Positions 5,769 to 6,706 of a stretch of DNA of 6,706 nt are shown piece after piece. The notes beneath the pieces are model-generated. The model had not been told where the DNA came from. It made no database searches and was given only the letters and a program-made list of their open reading frames with translations. The position numbers were made by a program, and so were the translations under genes. Positions within the stretch are counted from its first letter, which is position 1. Each line of letters starts with the position of its first letter. Origin of the DNA: Balneolaceae bacterium. Lineage in GTDB: Bacteria; Bacteroidota; Rhodothermia; Balneolales; Balneolaceae. Location: positions 1 to 6,706 of the forward strand of contig SKZL01000147.1 of the NCBI GenBank assembly GCA_007127395.1, read 5' to 3'.

Positions 5769-6706
5769 ATGGCAAAACGATATTTATTAGCACTTCTCGC
5801 CATTCTGTTCTTAAGCTTCACAGGCCATGCCACCGAGGTTTCGAGTGATTTAGAAACAACCGAATCGGAACAGAATGAAAATTATACTTCTTTATTACGT
5901 CAGCCTACAGTATCAGAGCATCACATCGTATTTGTGTATGCAGGAGATCTGTGGCGTGTAGACAGGGACGGGTCAAATCCATTAAGGCTCACATCGAGTC
6001 CGGCTGAGGAGAACAATCCTTTTTTCTCTCCTGACGGATCAATGATTGCGTTTTCAGCTAACTATGAAGGTAATACGGATGTCTATATTATCTCGGTGGA
6101 TGGCGGACAGCCAGAGCGCCTGACCTGGCATCCCGGCAATGACATTGTTACAGGATGGAGCAGTGATGGACGGGAGGTGGCTTTTGTATCCGGTCGTGAA
6201 AGCGATCATGGCCGTTCAGCACAGTTCTATCATGTCTCTGTGGATGGTGGTGCGCCGGTAAAACAGATGGAAGCACGATTTTTCAGAGGCCAATGGAATG
6301 ATGACGGTTCAAAACTGGCCTACATCGATTTTGGCCCGGCATATAACGGACTATACGGTGGTTCTGCAGGATGGAGGGGGTACCGGGGCGGCACCACGCC
6401 TAGCGTAAAAATATTTGATCCGGCTGAAAATCAGATTGTCGAAATACCGGGAGAAAGAGTGAACGACATCCAGCCGTTTTGGCTGGGAGATCAGGTCTAT
6501 TTTATATCCGATCGCCATGATAAACGACTCAATATTCATCGTTACAATCCGGATGATGGAACTATTGAACGTCTGACAGATAAAAACAGATGGGATATAT
6601 TGTGGGCAAATGGCCATGGATACAGCATAATTTATGCTGCAGGAGGCAACTTGTATGAATTGAATAGTGAGAATGGGGAGTCGAAAAGAATTCACATCAG
6701 TATTAA
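5769..6706 (+). CDS. Exported beta-propeller protein, probable N-terminal part of a tricorn-like S41 peptidase (3'-truncated)
   Basis: The frame is open to the right edge (312 complete codons), so the C-terminus is missing. Residues 1-21 form a signal peptide: MAKR, a hydrophobic run (YLLALLAILFLSF) and a GHA cleavage site before T22. The mature part contains TolB/PD40-type propeller strands: RQPTVSEHHIVFVYAGDLW at 44-62, NPFFSPDGSMIAFS at 83-96, NTDVYIISVDGGQPERLTWH at 102-121, WSSDGREVAFVS at 130-141, WNDDGSKLAYID at 176-187, a glycine-rich GWRGYRGGTTPS at 201-212, and VYFISDRHDKRLNIHRYNPD at 243-262. The opening phrase, the YRGG segment and VYFISDR match what I know of bacterial tricorn-protease homologues, which continue into a second propeller, a PDZ domain and an S41 serine protease domain of about 1,000-1,100 residues in total. 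The protease part is not visible, so catalysis is inferred. No Shine-Dalgarno sequence; the leader is A/T-rich. An export role in extracytoplasmic peptide degradation is likely. Confidence 0.82.
   Translation, partial: MAKRYLLALLAILFLSFTGHATEVSSDLETTESEQNENYTSLLRQPTVSEHHIVFVYAGDLWRVDRDGSNPLRLTSSPAEENNPFFSPDGSMIAFSANYEGNTDVYIISVDGGQPERLTWHPGNDIVTGWSSDGREVAFVSGRESDHGRSAQFYHVSVDGGAPVKQMEARFFRGQWNDDGSKLAYIDFGPAYNGLYGGSAGWRGYRGGTTPSVKIFDPAENQIVEIPGERVNDIQPFWLGDQVYFISDRHDKRLNIHRYNPDDGTIERLTDKNRWDILWANGHGYSIIYAAGGNLYELNSENGESKRIHISI

Noticed and set aside
6351..6695. Open frame of 114 codons on the minus strand
   Set aside because: It lies opposite the propeller gene, whose plus-strand frame has a signal peptide and repeated PD40 motifs; the antisense product shows nothing recognisable.

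Overview
The window looks like a core chromosomal segment of a bacterium in the Bacteroidota/Balneolota/Rhodothermota (FCB) neighbourhood. This placement is inferred from protein style only: LipB and LipA carry wording I associate with that group (EHPHVYTLGKSG, VTSVNRDE-like loop, RSSYHAERH terminus), the last gene resembles the secreted tricorn-type S41 peptidases common there, and several starts lack a clear Shine-Dalgarno sequence. Base composition is moderate (mid-40s % GC by eye) and even throughout. I see no tRNA or rRNA gene, insertion sequence, CRISPR array or phage signature.

Layout. Six genes run left to right from the left edge: lipB (5' end outside the window), lipA, plsY, gpsA, an AlbA_2/Schlafen-like domain protein with a C-terminal helical domain, and an A-type Fe-S carrier (IscA/ErpA/SufA family). 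Gaps are 100, 78, -1, 73 and 19 bp, so plsY-gpsA and probably the last pair are tightly coupled, and the six could form one or two transcription units. hslO (Hsp33) faces them convergently across 42 bp. A 185-bp divergent intergenic region with several short symmetric elements separates hslO from a rightward gene cut by the right edge; it encodes a signal peptide followed by TolB/PD40-type beta-propeller repeats, most likely the N-terminal part of a tricorn-like S41 peptidase.

How the genes fit. LipB moves octanoate from acyl-ACP to lipoyl-domain proteins and LipA inserts the two sulfurs using two 4Fe-4S clusters, one of which is sacrificed. GpsA makes sn-glycerol-3-phosphate and PlsY acylates it in the first step of phospholipid synthesis. 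Both pairs draw on the fatty acid/acyl-ACP pool. The A-type carrier could supply clusters to LipA. Hsp33 is a redox-switched holdase and is a separate unit. The AlbA_2 protein is the only member without an obvious role. It keeps three acidic residues spaced much like the catalytic triad of Schlafen nucleases, and it is the best candidate for something undescribed here. I found no strong evidence for a complete new system; most of the window is ordinary housekeeping DNA.
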